From positions 186,001 through 250,000 of the forward strand of contig OZ244944.1 in assembly GCA_965222335.1 (NCBI GenBank): 64,000 bases of DNA, read 5' to 3'. A program made the position numbers and the translations under genes. Source of the stretch: G965222335 sp965222335 (GTDB taxonomy: Bacteria; Pseudomonadota; Gammaproteobacteria; Pseudomonadales; Halieaceae). Shown piece after piece: positions 7,194 through 15,593 of the stretch; within the stretch, counting starts at the first letter, position 1, and each line of letters starts with the position of its first letter. Below the pieces are notes generated by a model that was not told the DNA's origin, did not search any database, and saw nothing but the letters and a program-made list of their open reading frames with translations.

Positions 7194-9477
7194 GCCGTAT
7201 GCAGTCGGCCCCGTGAGCGTGAAGGGCCTGACGCTCGTCTCCCTGGGAATTGCCTGTCTGCTCTGGACCGTGCAGGGCAGAACGCAAACGACGACGGCCC
7301 ACGAACTCCTGCAAACCCGCTGCATGGTCTGTCACGGCTGCTACGACGCTCCCTGCCAGCTCAAGCTGGAAGCGCACGCCGGGCTGGAACGCGGCGCCAC
7401 TGACGCCCTGGTTTACGACGGCACGCGCCTGCTCGCCGCCGATATCACCCGCCTGTTCGACGGCCCCGATTCGATCGAGGGCTGGCGCGACAAGGGTTTC
7501 CACCCGGTCCTCGACCCCGAAGAGCCCGCCCAGGGCGTGCTGCACCGGATGCTGGAGCTGAAACAGGACAACCCCCTGCCCCCTCGCGGCGAGCTGCCCG
7601 ATTCCCTGGATTTTTCCCTCTACCGCGACCAGCAGTGCGTCAAGCAGGAAGACTTCGACGACTACGCCGAAGATTACCCGCAGTGGGGCATGCCCTTTGG
7701 CCTGCCCGGGTTGCAGCCCGAGGAGCACCAGACCCTGACGGCCTGGATCGAGGCCGGCGCGCCCCCGCCGACAGCACCGTCGCTGGATCCTGCGCTGGCC
7801 GACGAAATCGCAGCCTGGGAAACATTTCTCAATGGCGACGACCTGAAAACCCGCCTGGTCGGGCGCTACATCTACGAACACCTGTTCCTGGCGTCCCTGT
7901 ACCTGCGCGACGACGACAATCCGGTGTGGTTCCGCCTGGTGCGCTCGGCCACGCCACCTGGCCAACCCCTGGACCTGATCGCCACCCGCCGCCCCTATGA
8001 CGACCCGGGGGTGGAGCGCGTTTACTACCGCCTCCAGAGACTGCCGGTCACCCCGCTGGAAAAAAGCCACCTGGCCTATCGTTTCGACGCACAGCGCCGG
8101 AGCTTCTACCGCCAGCAATTCCTGGCACCCGAGTACGAAGTCGCGGAGCTGCCCGGCTACACGCCCACCGTCGCGGCCAACCCCTTCAAGAGTTTTGCCG
8201 CGCTGCCGGTGAGCGCGCGCTATCGCTTCCTGCTCGAGGAAGCCAAGTTCACCATCAACAACTTTATCAAGGGGCCGGTCTGCCGTGGCCAGATCGCCCT
8301 CAACGTGATCGAGGATCGCTTCTGGGTGATGTTCATGGACCCGGACGCGCTGGATCCGGAGATTGACGGCGAGTTTCTAGCCCGCGAAAGCGACGACCTG
8401 CGGCTGCCGGTCGCCAAGACCAACTCGGTGATCGACCTCTTCACCTGGCGCAGCTATGCCAGAGCCCACGACCGCTACCAGCGCGCCAAGGTCAAGTACA
8501 TGACCGAACAGCTGGCCCGCGGAGATCGCCAGATCACCCTGGACACGCTCTGGGATGGTGACGGCGAGAACGACAACGCTGCCCTGACGATTTTCCGGCA
8601 CTTTGATACCGCCACGGTAGTGAAGGGCTTTGTCGGGGAAACCCCCAAAACCGCCTGGGTGATCAGCTACTCCCTGCTCGAGCGCATTCACTACCTGCTG
8701 GTCGCGGGGTTTGATGTTTACGGCGCCGTGGCGCATCAATTGGAGACGCGCCTGTACATGGACTTCCTGCGTATGGAGGGCGAGCTGAACTTCCTCCTCT
8801 ACCTGCCGCCGGAAGAACGCATCGACCTGCGCAAGCACTGGTACCGGCAGGCGCCCGGTTTCGCCAAGGAACACGTGTTCGCCGACAGCCCCCTGATGCG
8901 GGAATTGCAGAGTGATCTCGAGTTTGCCGCTGACGACCCCAAGGCCGAATTCCTGGGCTGGATGCGCGAGCGCATTTACCGCGCGCCGGCGCCGCAGTGG
9001 GATTACCGGGACAGTGCGCCGGCAGCGACGGTGGCGGCCCTGGATGCCCTGGTAGCCAGGGTAGGCAAGCACAACAGCTTCCTGCCCCAGGTCAGTTTTA
9101 TCAGCGTGCTGGGCCCGGACCGCAACGACAGCTACACTCTGCTCGCCGACTCGGGCTACGCCAATATCGCCCTGCCGTTCCTGGAGGAGAGCCGCCGGCT
9201 ACCCAAGGAAGACGCCGTCACCGTCACCCGCGGCCTCCTGGGGGCCCACCCCAACCTCTTCTTCCAGGTGCACGAAAAGCAGCTGCCGCTGTTCGCTGCG
9301 GACGTTGCGGCAATGCGCAATGAGGCGGACTGGGAAAAGCTCCGGGAACGCTACGGCGTCTCGCGTAACGCGCCCTGGTTCTGGCGCCTGAGCGATAGCT
9401 TCCACCGCCAGCACCTGGCGGCCGACCCGGTGTATCACGGCCTGTTTGATTACAACCGTTACCGTGGCAACGAATAG
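7168..9477 (+). CDS. cti: Fatty acid cis/trans isomerase
   Basis: A 769-residue haem protein of the Cti family, which converts cis-unsaturated membrane fatty acids to the trans form in response to solvents, heat and osmotic shock. It has an N-terminal membrane/signal segment (about 20–36) and a single c-type haem site, CMVCH at residues 52–56, which places it in the periplasm. Length and motif match the Pseudomonas enzyme. The start is GTG with AAGGGG 5 bases upstream, and it overlaps the small membrane protein gene. The stop is 18 bp from the convergent sohB. Cti needs no energy or cofactor beyond haem, so activity is normally controlled by substrate access. Confidence 0.95.
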   Translation: MNKTSRISKPYAVGPVSVKGLTLVSLGIACLLWTVQGRTQTTTAHELLQTRCMVCHGCYDAPCQLKLEAHAGLERGATDALVYDGTRLLAADITRLFDGPDSIEGWRDKGFHPVLDPEEPAQGVLHRMLELKQDNPLPPRGELPDSLDFSLYRDQQCVKQEDFDDYAEDYPQWGMPFGLPGLQPEEHQTLTAWIEAGAPPPTAPSLDPALADEIAAWETFLNGDDLKTRLVGRYIYEHLFLASLYLRDDDNPVWFRLVRSATPPGQPLDLIATRRPYDDPGVERVYYRLQRLPVTPLEKSHLAYRFDAQRRSFYRQQFLAPEYEVAELPGYTPTVAANPFKSFAALPVSARYRFLLEEAKFTINNFIKGPVCRGQIALNVIEDRFWVMFMDPDALDPEIDGEFLARESDDLRLPVAKTNSVIDLFTWRSYARAHDRYQRAKVKYMTEQLARGDRQITLDTLWDGDGENDNAALTIFRHFDTATVVKGFVGETPKTAWVISYSLLERIHYLLVAGFDVYGAVAHQLETRLYMDFLRMEGELNFLLYLPPEERIDLRKHWYRQAPGFAKEHVFADSPLMRELQSDLEFAADDPKAEFLGWMRERIYRAPAPQWDYRDSAPAATVAALDALVARVGKHNSFLPQVSFISVLGPDRNDSYTLLADSGYANIALPFLEESRRLPKEDAVTVTRGLLGAHPNLFFQVHEKQLPLFAADVAAMRNEADWEKLRERYGVSRNAPWFWRLSDSFHRQHLAADPVYHGLFDYNRYRGNE

Positions 9478-9495
9478 GCTTTATTGCCTGCTCGC

Positions 9496-10545
9496 CTACA
9501 CGTGGGGGCCGCGATTACGCTGCCATAGTTTGAGCACCGAGCGCTCCAGCGCGTCCTCGGCCGCCATGCCCAGTTTTTCCTGCCAGGCCTTGCGCTGTAC
9601 GTAGCGAACCTCGTATACCTCGCGCTCGGCCAGCTGTTGCTGGATAAAGGCATCACTGGTTTGCAGTGCGTCCACCAGGCCGACGTCGATCGCTTCCTGG
9701 CCGTACCACACCTCCCCGGTCGCAACCCGGTCGATATCCAGCGCGGGTCGCTGCTCGCTGACAAAGCCCTTGAACAGGCCGTGGGTCCTTTCCAGGTCCT
9801 CGACGAACTTCTCCCGGCCCTTGTCCGTGTTCTCACCAAACAGGGTGAGTGTGCGCTTGTATTCCCCCGCGGTGAGCAGTTCAAAATCGATATCGTGCTT
9901 CTTCAGCAGCCGGTGGAAGTTGGGAATCTGGGCCAGCACCCCGATAGAGCCGATCACGGCAAAGGGCGCGGCAATGATTTTGTCGCCCACACAGGCCATC
10001 ATGTAACCGCCGCTGGCGGCGACCTTGTCCACCGCGACCGTCAGGGGCACGCCGGCCTCGCGGATGCGCTGCAGCTGGCTGGCGGCCAGGCCGTAGCCGT
10101 GCACGAGACCACCGGGGCTCTCCAGACGCAGGAGTACGCCATCGCCCTCGCGGATGCGCGGCAGGATCGCAGAGATTTCCTCGCGCAGGTTCTCGGTAGC
10201 ACTGGCCTTCAGGTCCCCGTCGTAGGACAGCACATAGAGCCGCGGCTTGCCCTCTGGCTCAGCGCCCGCTTTGGCTGCCTTGCGCGCCGCCTTGTCGCGG
10301 TTCTTCTCCGCCTTCTTTTCTTCCTTGGCGCGTTTCTTCTGCTGGGCCTTGTCCTCGACCGCATCGCGAATGCTTTCGCCCAGGCGGCGGTAGCGGTCAT
10401 TCAGGTGGCGCACCTCGATACGGCCATCCCGCGGCGGCTTCTGCCGCTGACCGAGGGCCATCAGGCCCACGGCGACAAACAGGATGGCGGCCACGATGGT
10501 AAGCGCCTGGGCGAGGAACAGGCCGTATTCGGCAAGTGTTTGCAA
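9496..10545 (-). CDS. sohB: Inner-membrane peptidase SohB (S49 family)
   Basis: A signal-peptide-peptidase-like serine protease of about 349 residues, the same length as E. coli SohB. It has a membrane segment near residues 12–30, a Lys/Glu/Ala-rich linker (about 60–105), then the S49 domain with the nucleophile in AASGGYMMACVGD and the general base Lys in TAGEYKRTLT. I chose TTG at 10545 because GGAG lies 5 bases upstream and upstream codons overlap nudC. It follows nudC by 14 bp and is probably cotranscribed with it. Confidence 0.92.
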   Translation of the reverse strand: MQTLAEYGLFLAQALTIVAAILFVAVGLMALGQRQKPPRDGRIEVRHLNDRYRRLGESIRDAVEDKAQQKKRAKEEKKAEKNRDKAARKAAKAGAEPEGKPRLYVLSYDGDLKASATENLREEISAILPRIREGDGVLLRLESPGGLVHGYGLAASQLQRIREAGVPLTVAVDKVAASGGYMMACVGDKIIAAPFAVIGSIGVLAQIPNFHRLLKKHDIDFELLTAGEYKRTLTLFGENTDKGREKFVEDLERTHGLFKGFVSEQRPALDIDRVATGEVWYGQEAIDVGLVDALQTSDAFIQQQLAEREVYEVRYVQRKAWQEKLGMAAEDALERSVLKLWQRNRGPHV

Positions 10546-10559
10546 AGCTGACTCCGTTA

Positions 10560-11372
10560 TCAGGTAAACAGGTTGACGTGGTGGCGAATCAGGGCACCGG
10601 CCACCGAACTCGGCGGCGGTACCTGGGGCAGTTCCCGATAGTGAAACCACTGCGCGTCGGCGATCTCGATCTCGTCGCAGACGATATCGCCGGCAGTGTG
10701 CTCGGCAAAAAAGCCCAGCATCAACTGGCTGGGGAAGGGCCAGGACTGGGACGTGAAGTAGCGCAGGTTGCCCACTTCGACCCCCACCTCCTCGCGCACC
10801 TCGCGCGCCAGGGTTTCCTCCGCGGTCTCGCCGGGCTCGATAAAGCCAGCCAGCGTGCTGTAGAGCCCCTGGGGGAAATTCGCATTGCGCGCGAGCAGCA
10901 ACTCCTCACCCCGGGTCACCAGGACGATGATGCAGGGTGCAATCTTCGGGTAGTGCACCGCGCGGCAGGGACGGCAGCGCATGGCCCGCTCGGCGCGATC
11001 AACCTCCATGGGCTGGCCACAGCGACCGCAGAACTGGTGATCCCGCTCCCAGTCCAGCAACTGGGAGGCGCGCCCGGCCATGGCAAACACCTGCTCGTCG
11101 ACGCGCCCCAGAATCTGGTACAGGCTCCCCGCCTGGTAGCGCATCGGATCCAGTTCGATTGCGCTATCCATTTCTACCGCATAACAGGGTCGCCCGTGCC
11201 AGAAGCCTACGAACTGCTCGCGCAGGATGATCCAGCCATCGTCGCGCACGTGGGTCTCCGGAAGGAGACAGGCCTCGGGCGAGCGCATATCGGTAACCAG
11301 CTTGCCTTCCTGGAACACCAGCAGAATGCTGTCGCGGGGATTTTCCGGGGGATTATTATGGGGTTCAAACAT
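10560..11372 (-). CDS. nudC: NAD+ diphosphatase / RNA decapping Nudix hydrolase NudC
   Basis: A 270-residue Nudix enzyme that hydrolyses NADH and NAD-capped RNA. It has the zinc ribbon CGRCGQP…CRPC of the NudC subgroup, the Nudix box GFIEPGETAEETLAREVREE and the family signature SQSWPFPSQLM just after it. The ATG (MFEPHNNPP) is chosen. A GTG three codons earlier at 11381 overlaps the dnaQ stop as GTGA and is an equally possible, coupled start. It is part of the minus-strand string methyltransferase–rnhA–dnaQ–nudC–sohB. Confidence 0.95.
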   Translation of the reverse strand: MFEPHNNPPENPRDSILLVFQEGKLVTDMRSPEACLLPETHVRDDGWIILREQFVGFWHGRPCYAVEMDSAIELDPMRYQAGSLYQILGRVDEQVFAMAGRASQLLDWERDHQFCGRCGQPMEVDRAERAMRCRPCRAVHYPKIAPCIIVLVTRGEELLLARNANFPQGLYSTLAGFIEPGETAEETLAREVREEVGVEVGNLRYFTSQSWPFPSQLMLGFFAEHTAGDIVCDEIEIADAQWFHYRELPQVPPPSSVAGALIRHHVNLFT

Positions 11373-11377
11373 CAGTT

Positions 11378-12103
11378 TCACTCAGCATATAGCTCTCGCC
11401 AGATCACCTTGCCGCCGCTGCTGGCGGCGATTGCATCGAGCTGCGAGCGGTGGGCCTGCAATTCCTCGGCAGTGGGTTGCAGCACGGGCAATGGCGGGCG
11501 GTCAGCGGGCAGGCGACGCAGACGCTCCCCGCCCTGGCTGCCGTCCTGCTCGCTGCTATCGTGGTCGGAAAGGGCGAAGGTGGTCTGGCCACCGGTCATG
11601 GTCAGGTAGACGTCGGCGAGAATCTCTGCATCCAGCAGCGCGCCGTGCAGGTCCCGCTGGGAATTGTCCACCATATAGCGCTGGCACAGGGCATCCAGGC
11701 TGTTGCGCTGGCCCGGGTGCTTGCCGCGGGCCATCAGCAGCGTGTCGATAATCCGGCACTGCTCGTCGACAGGCAGGTGCCCCGCGTCGAGCTTGTGCAA
11801 CTCCGCATTGAGAAATCCAACGTCGAAGGGCGCGTTGTGGATGATCAGCTCGGCGCCGGCGATATAGTCGAGAAAATCCGCGGCGACACGACTGAATACC
11901 GGCTTGTCCCGGAGAAACTCGTTGGTAATGCCGTGGACCTCGATCGCGCCCTGGTCGACTTCCCGCTCGGGATTGATGTACTGGTGATAATGATTCCCGG
12001 TGAGGCGGCGATTCACCAGCTCGACACAGCCTATCTCGATAATCCGGTGCCCCTGGGAAACTTCCAGGCCCGTGGTTTCCGTATCCAGCACGATCTGTCT
12101 CAT
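11378..12103 (-). CDS. dnaQ: DNA polymerase III epsilon subunit (3'-5' proofreading exonuclease)
   Basis: A 241-residue DEDDh exonuclease that proofreads for the replicative polymerase. The acidic residues of Exo I are in LDTETTGLE (D6, E8); Exo II lies in NAPFDVGF and Exo III in DLHGALLDAEILADV with the catalytic His. A C-terminal tail of about 60 residues follows the nuclease domain, as expected for the part that binds the alpha subunit. It overlaps rnhA by ATGA at 12100–12103, the conserved gammaproteobacterial rnhA–dnaQ pair, though here both are on one strand. Confidence 0.97.
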   Translation of the reverse strand: MRQIVLDTETTGLEVSQGHRIIEIGCVELVNRRLTGNHYHQYINPEREVDQGAIEVHGITNEFLRDKPVFSRVAADFLDYIAGAELIIHNAPFDVGFLNAELHKLDAGHLPVDEQCRIIDTLLMARGKHPGQRNSLDALCQRYMVDNSQRDLHGALLDAEILADVYLTMTGGQTTFALSDHDSSEQDGSQGGERLRRLPADRPPLPVLQPTAEELQAHRSQLDAIAASSGGKVIWRELYAE

Positions 12104-12543
12104 GCCGCGCCCTCCATTTCGTCAATGCCGCGGTTCGCCAGCTGGTCGGCTATCTCGTTCTCGCGGTGGCCGCTGTGGCCCTTGACCCAGTGCCAGTGCA
12201 CCTCGTGGCGCTGGTTCTGTGCATCCAGCTCACGCCACAGATCCTCGTTTTTTACCGGCTTGCGCGCTGCGGTTTTCCAGTTGCGCGCTTTCCACTGGGT
12301 CAGCCACTGGGTAATGCCGTCACGCACATAGGATGAATCGGTGGTGAGCTGTACCCGGCAGGGCTCGCGCAGGGTCCGCAGCGCTTCGATCGCCGCGGTC
12401 AGTTCCATGCGGTTGTTGGTGGTAGCGGGCTCAGCGCCGTACAGTTCCCGCTCCTTGCCCTGGTAGCGCAGCAACGCGCCCCACCCACCTGGCCCCGGAT
12501 TGCCGCGACAGGCACCATCGGTGAAAATCTCGACCTCTTTCAT
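12100..12543 (-). CDS. rnhA: Ribonuclease HI
   Basis: A 147-residue RNase H that removes RNA from RNA-DNA hybrids. The carboxylate active site is visible: D in IFTDGACRGNPGPGGWG, E in NNRMELTAAIEAL, D in TTDSSYV and the distal D in ENEIADQLA, together with the basic protrusion (WLTQWKARNWKTA). I chose the ATG giving MKEVEIFTDG; the open frame extends 80 codons further back, but that part is the wrong frame of the methyltransferase gene. Both ends overlap neighbours by ATGA, indicating tight coupling with the methyltransferase and dnaQ. Confidence 0.97.
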   Translation of the reverse strand: MKEVEIFTDGACRGNPGPGGWGALLRYQGKERELYGAEPATTNNRMELTAAIEALRTLREPCRVQLTTDSSYVRDGITQWLTQWKARNWKTAARKPVKNEDLWRELDAQNQRHEVHWHWVKGHSGHRENEIADQLANRGIDEMEGAA

Positions 12544-13310
12544 GCGGCGTGATCGGCCTCCCGCGGCGTGGGGCGCGGCGAAGGCACGGGCTTGGGCACT
12601 GCCAGATCGATCAACCTGCCGCGGCGGGCGCGCTGGGCCGGGCGCAGGTGCCCCGGCACCTGCTTGAGGGCATGCAGGATATAGACGCCACCCAGGGGCA
12701 GGGGCAAGGCGCAGGCGCAGCGGTCGACAGACTCGACCGCGCGTCGCAGCCTGCCCCGACCAAAGGGCGGCAGCGCAAAGCACTCGGCGCTGTCCTCCGG
12801 CTCCAGTCCCAGCAGGTTGAACCAGTCGTGCAGCCGCGAGCGTGACAGGCTGCGGCGATACCGCCAGAGGGGGCTACCGGCCATCGCCCGCAGACGCAAC
12901 CAGCTCCCGGGCAGGCTGAAGGGGTTGAAAGCGATCACAAACAGGTGCCCCTGGGGCGTCAGCACCCGGTGCATTTCACGCAGGGCCTGGTGAGGGTTGT
13001 CGGAAAACTCCAAAGCGTGATGAGCGATGACCACATCCACACTGTCGGAGGCTAGGGGCAACTGGTCAGACTCGGCGACCAGCACGACGCTGTCGCCGGC
13101 GGCGGGCGCACTGTAGATGCAGTGGCGGATGCGAGTGCCTGCATACAGCGGATGCTGGCGGCTGATGCCCACCTGGGCCAGGTGGTAGCCAAAGGCGGTC
13201 TCCAGCTCCTGCCCCAGGTGGGTCTCGATCTGCTGCAGCAGGTAGCGGCCGGTCTCGCGCGAGTACCAGGTTTCCAGTTGCGGTAAAATCTCGTTAAACT
13301 CTTCGCCCAC
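12540..13310 (-). CDS. Class I SAM-dependent methyltransferase (YafS-like)
   Basis: A 256-residue methyltransferase of the Methyltransf_11 type. The central strand and motif ESDQLPLASDSVDVVIAHHA with the following HRVLTPQGHLFVIAFNP are clear, but the usual glycine-rich SAM loop is replaced by a weak region around residues 60–75. Position between gloB and rnhA is the same as E. coli yafS, so it is probably the orthologue; the substrate is not known. It is the first gene of the minus-strand run and is transcribed divergently from gloB across a 91-bp gap. Confidence 0.82.
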   Translation of the reverse strand: MGEEFNEILPQLETWYSRETGRYLLQQIETHLGQELETAFGYHLAQVGISRQHPLYAGTRIRHCIYSAPAAGDSVVLVAESDQLPLASDSVDVVIAHHALEFSDNPHQALREMHRVLTPQGHLFVIAFNPFSLPGSWLRLRAMAGSPLWRYRRSLSRSRLHDWFNLLGLEPEDSAECFALPPFGRGRLRRAVESVDRCACALPLPLGGVYILHALKQVPGHLRPAQRARRGRLIDLAVPKPVPSPRPTPREADHAA

Positions 13311-13401
13311 AGGGGTCCTCTCGCTCGCCGCATGATGCTGCCCGTACAGGCGGCACAGGGGCCCATGTTACTGTATTTCCCGGGCAATTAAACGGTGCAC
13401 C

Positions 13402-14181
13402 ATGCTCTCAATTTCACCTGTTCCAGCCTTCAGCGACAATTACATCTGGTTACTCGCGAACGCCGACCGGCATGCCGTGGTGGTCGACCCGGGCGAGGCC
13501 GCTCCGGTACTAGACGCGCTGGAGCGCGGCGGCCTCACCCTCGCCGCCATCCTGGTGACGCACCATCATTTTGATCATGTGGGCGGGATTGCCGAGCTCC
13601 TGCAGCACCGTGAGGTACCCGTCTACGGACCGCAGAACCCGGCTATCGAGACCGTCAGCGTGCGCCTCAGTGAGGGCGATACTGCGACCGTGCTGGGCTG
13701 CAGCTTCCAGGTCCTGGCGGTGCCTGGGCACACCCTTGACCACATTGCCTATTATCGCCCCGCGGAAGGGGACACGCCGCCCCTGCTGTTCTGCGGTGAC
13801 ACCCTGTTTGCCGGCGGCTGCGGGCGCCTGTTCGAAGGCACGCCGGCCAACATGCACGCGTCGCTGCAACAGCTCGCCGCCCTGCCCCCCGAGACCCGTG
13901 TGTACTGCGCCCACGAGTACACCCTGGCCAACCTGGCCTTCGCCCGCGCGGTGGAACCAGACAATCGCGCCCTGGGCCAGCGGGCGCAGGATGCCAGGGA
14001 CATGCGGGAGGCCGGCGAACCCACCGTGCCCTCCACCCTGGGCCTGGAACTGGCAACCAACCCCTTTCTGCGTTGCGAGCAGCCCGAGTTGCAGCAGTCT
14101 CTGTCACGCCAGGGTCGACTCGAGGGCGACAGCGCTGTCGATGTGTTCGCCACCGTGCGTGCCTGGAAAGACCAATTTTAA
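13402..14181 (+). CDS. gloB: Hydroxyacylglutathione hydrolase (glyoxalase II)
   Basis: A 259-residue metallo-beta-lactamase-fold thioesterase that hydrolyses S-lactoylglutathione, the second step of methylglyoxal detoxification. The dinuclear metal motif THHHFDHVGG is at about residues 53–62, further ligands are in VPGHTLDHI and FCGDTLFAGGCGRLFEG, and CAHEYT lies in the C-terminal half. The C-terminal domain carries the NPFLR segment that binds glutathione. The order methyltransferase / gloB / mltD matches other gammaproteobacteria. Confidence 0.97.
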   Translation: MLSISPVPAFSDNYIWLLANADRHAVVVDPGEAAPVLDALERGGLTLAAILVTHHHFDHVGGIAELLQHREVPVYGPQNPAIETVSVRLSEGDTATVLGCSFQVLAVPGHTLDHIAYYRPAEGDTPPLLFCGDTLFAGGCGRLFEGTPANMHASLQQLAALPPETRVYCAHEYTLANLAFARAVEPDNRALGQRAQDARDMREAGEPTVPSTLGLELATNPFLRCEQPELQQSLSRQGRLEGDSAVDVFATVRAWKDQF

Positions 14182-14202
14182 CCGCATGAAGAAGAAAATA
14201 GT

Positions 14203-15579
14203 TTGAATTTCAGAAGCTTAATAGCACTTCTTAAAGTATTACTTTGCTCAGTAACCCTCGTTGGTTGCCAGAACCTGCCCGAGCACACGGCGTCCACACC
14301 CAACGCCAAGGCAAGCGCCCCGGCAGCCAGCGCGCCGCACCCGATCGAAGCTCGCGACAAGCCGCAGCGCCCCGCAGTGACGCGCACCATCGACGATACG
14401 CCCGAGGCCCCGGCAGATCTCTGGGAGCGCCTGCGCCGGGACCTGCAGTGGGCTGAGCTCGACAACCCGGCAGTCCGCACCGCCCGCGAACAGTTTCTCG
14501 ACCAGCCCACCTATCTTGACGTGATCGCCGCGCGCTCCGAGCTGTACCTCTACTACATCGTCGAAGAGGTCACAGCGCGGGGGATGCCCGTCGATATTGC
14601 GCTTCTACCTTTGGTGGAGAGCACCATGAACCCCTTTGCCCGCTCCCCGGAGCACGCCCTGGGGCTGTGGCAGATCATGCCGGCGACCGGGCGCCACCTG
14701 GGCCTCACCAGTAACTGGTGGTATGACGGTCGCCAGGACCTGCGGGACTCCACCGCCGCGGCCCTGGATTACCTGGAGGAACTGCACGCGGACTTCGACG
14801 GCGACTGGCTGCTGGCCCTGGCCGCCTACAATTCCGGCAAGGGCCGGGTCAGCCGCGCGATTCGCTACAACGACAAACGCGGTCGCCCGACGGATTTCTG
14901 GTCCCTGCGCCTGCCCCGGGAAACCCGCAGCTACGTACCCCGCCTGGTGGCCCTGGCGAACATCATCGGCAAGCCCGAACGCTTTGCCGCCACCCTGCCA
15001 CCGGTCCCCAACGCGCCCGCGTTTACCGTGGTGGATACGGGCGGCCAGCTGGAGCTGGCACGAGCCGCCGAGCTGGCGGGCCTCGACGAAGCCACCGTGC
15101 GCGCCCTGAATCCCGGCCACCTGCGCTGGGCGACCGCGCCGGACCAGGCGCCGGAGTTGCTGTTGCCGCCGGATACCGTGGCCCAGTTCGAGGAGGGCGT
15201 GGCCAGCCTGAATGACAAGGACCGCGTGCGCTGGCAGCACTACCGGATCCGCCGCGGCGACACCCTGGGCAGGATCGCCCGCCGCTTCGACACCGAGGTC
15301 GGCATGCTGCGCGAGGTCAACAACCTTCGCGGCAGCTTTATCCGCGCCGGCGATGACCTGCTGATACCCCGGGGCAGCAGCTGGAGTGACAGCCTGGCCC
15401 TGAAAGGTGGCAAGGCGCCCGTGAGCCGCGACTACCGGGTACGGCCGGGAGACTCGCTCTACCGCATCGCGGGGCGTTTCAAGGTCTCCATCGCCGACAT
15501 CGTGGCCTGGAACGCACTCGACCCCGGTGCGTTTATTTATCCGGGACAGCAGCTCACCCTTTACGTCAACGACGGCTGA
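14203..15579 (+). CDS. mltD: Membrane-bound lytic murein transglycosylase D-type lipoprotein
   Basis: A 458-residue lipoprotein that cleaves peptidoglycan. The N-terminus has a hydrophobic signal and lipobox LVGC (C22). The SLT domain follows with the catalytic Glu in LPLVESTMNPFARS and the motif GLWQIMPATGRHLGL. Two LysM repeats lie at about 347–392 (YRIRRGDTLGRIARRF) and 411–455 (YRVRPGDSLYRIAGRF). The only start that keeps the signal peptide is TTG. This start overlaps the stop of a six-codon ORF beginning ATGAAGAAG (14186–14206) as TTGA, so initiation may be coupled or a base may have been lost. The first 50 bases of the gene are unusually AT-rich for this genome. Confidence 0.93.
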   Translation: MNFRSLIALLKVLLCSVTLVGCQNLPEHTASTPNAKASAPAASAPHPIEARDKPQRPAVTRTIDDTPEAPADLWERLRRDLQWAELDNPAVRTAREQFLDQPTYLDVIAARSELYLYYIVEEVTARGMPVDIALLPLVESTMNPFARSPEHALGLWQIMPATGRHLGLTSNWWYDGRQDLRDSTAAALDYLEELHADFDGDWLLALAAYNSGKGRVSRAIRYNDKRGRPTDFWSLRLPRETRSYVPRLVALANIIGKPERFAATLPPVPNAPAFTVVDTGGQLELARAAELAGLDEATVRALNPGHLRWATAPDQAPELLLPPDTVAQFEEGVASLNDKDRVRWQHYRIRRGDTLGRIARRFDTEVGMLREVNNLRGSFIRAGDDLLIPRGSSWSDSLALKGGKAPVSRDYRVRPGDSLYRIAGRFKVSIADIVAWNALDPGAFIYPGQQLTLYVNDG

Positions 15580-15593
15580 GCCGTGCATCTCCC

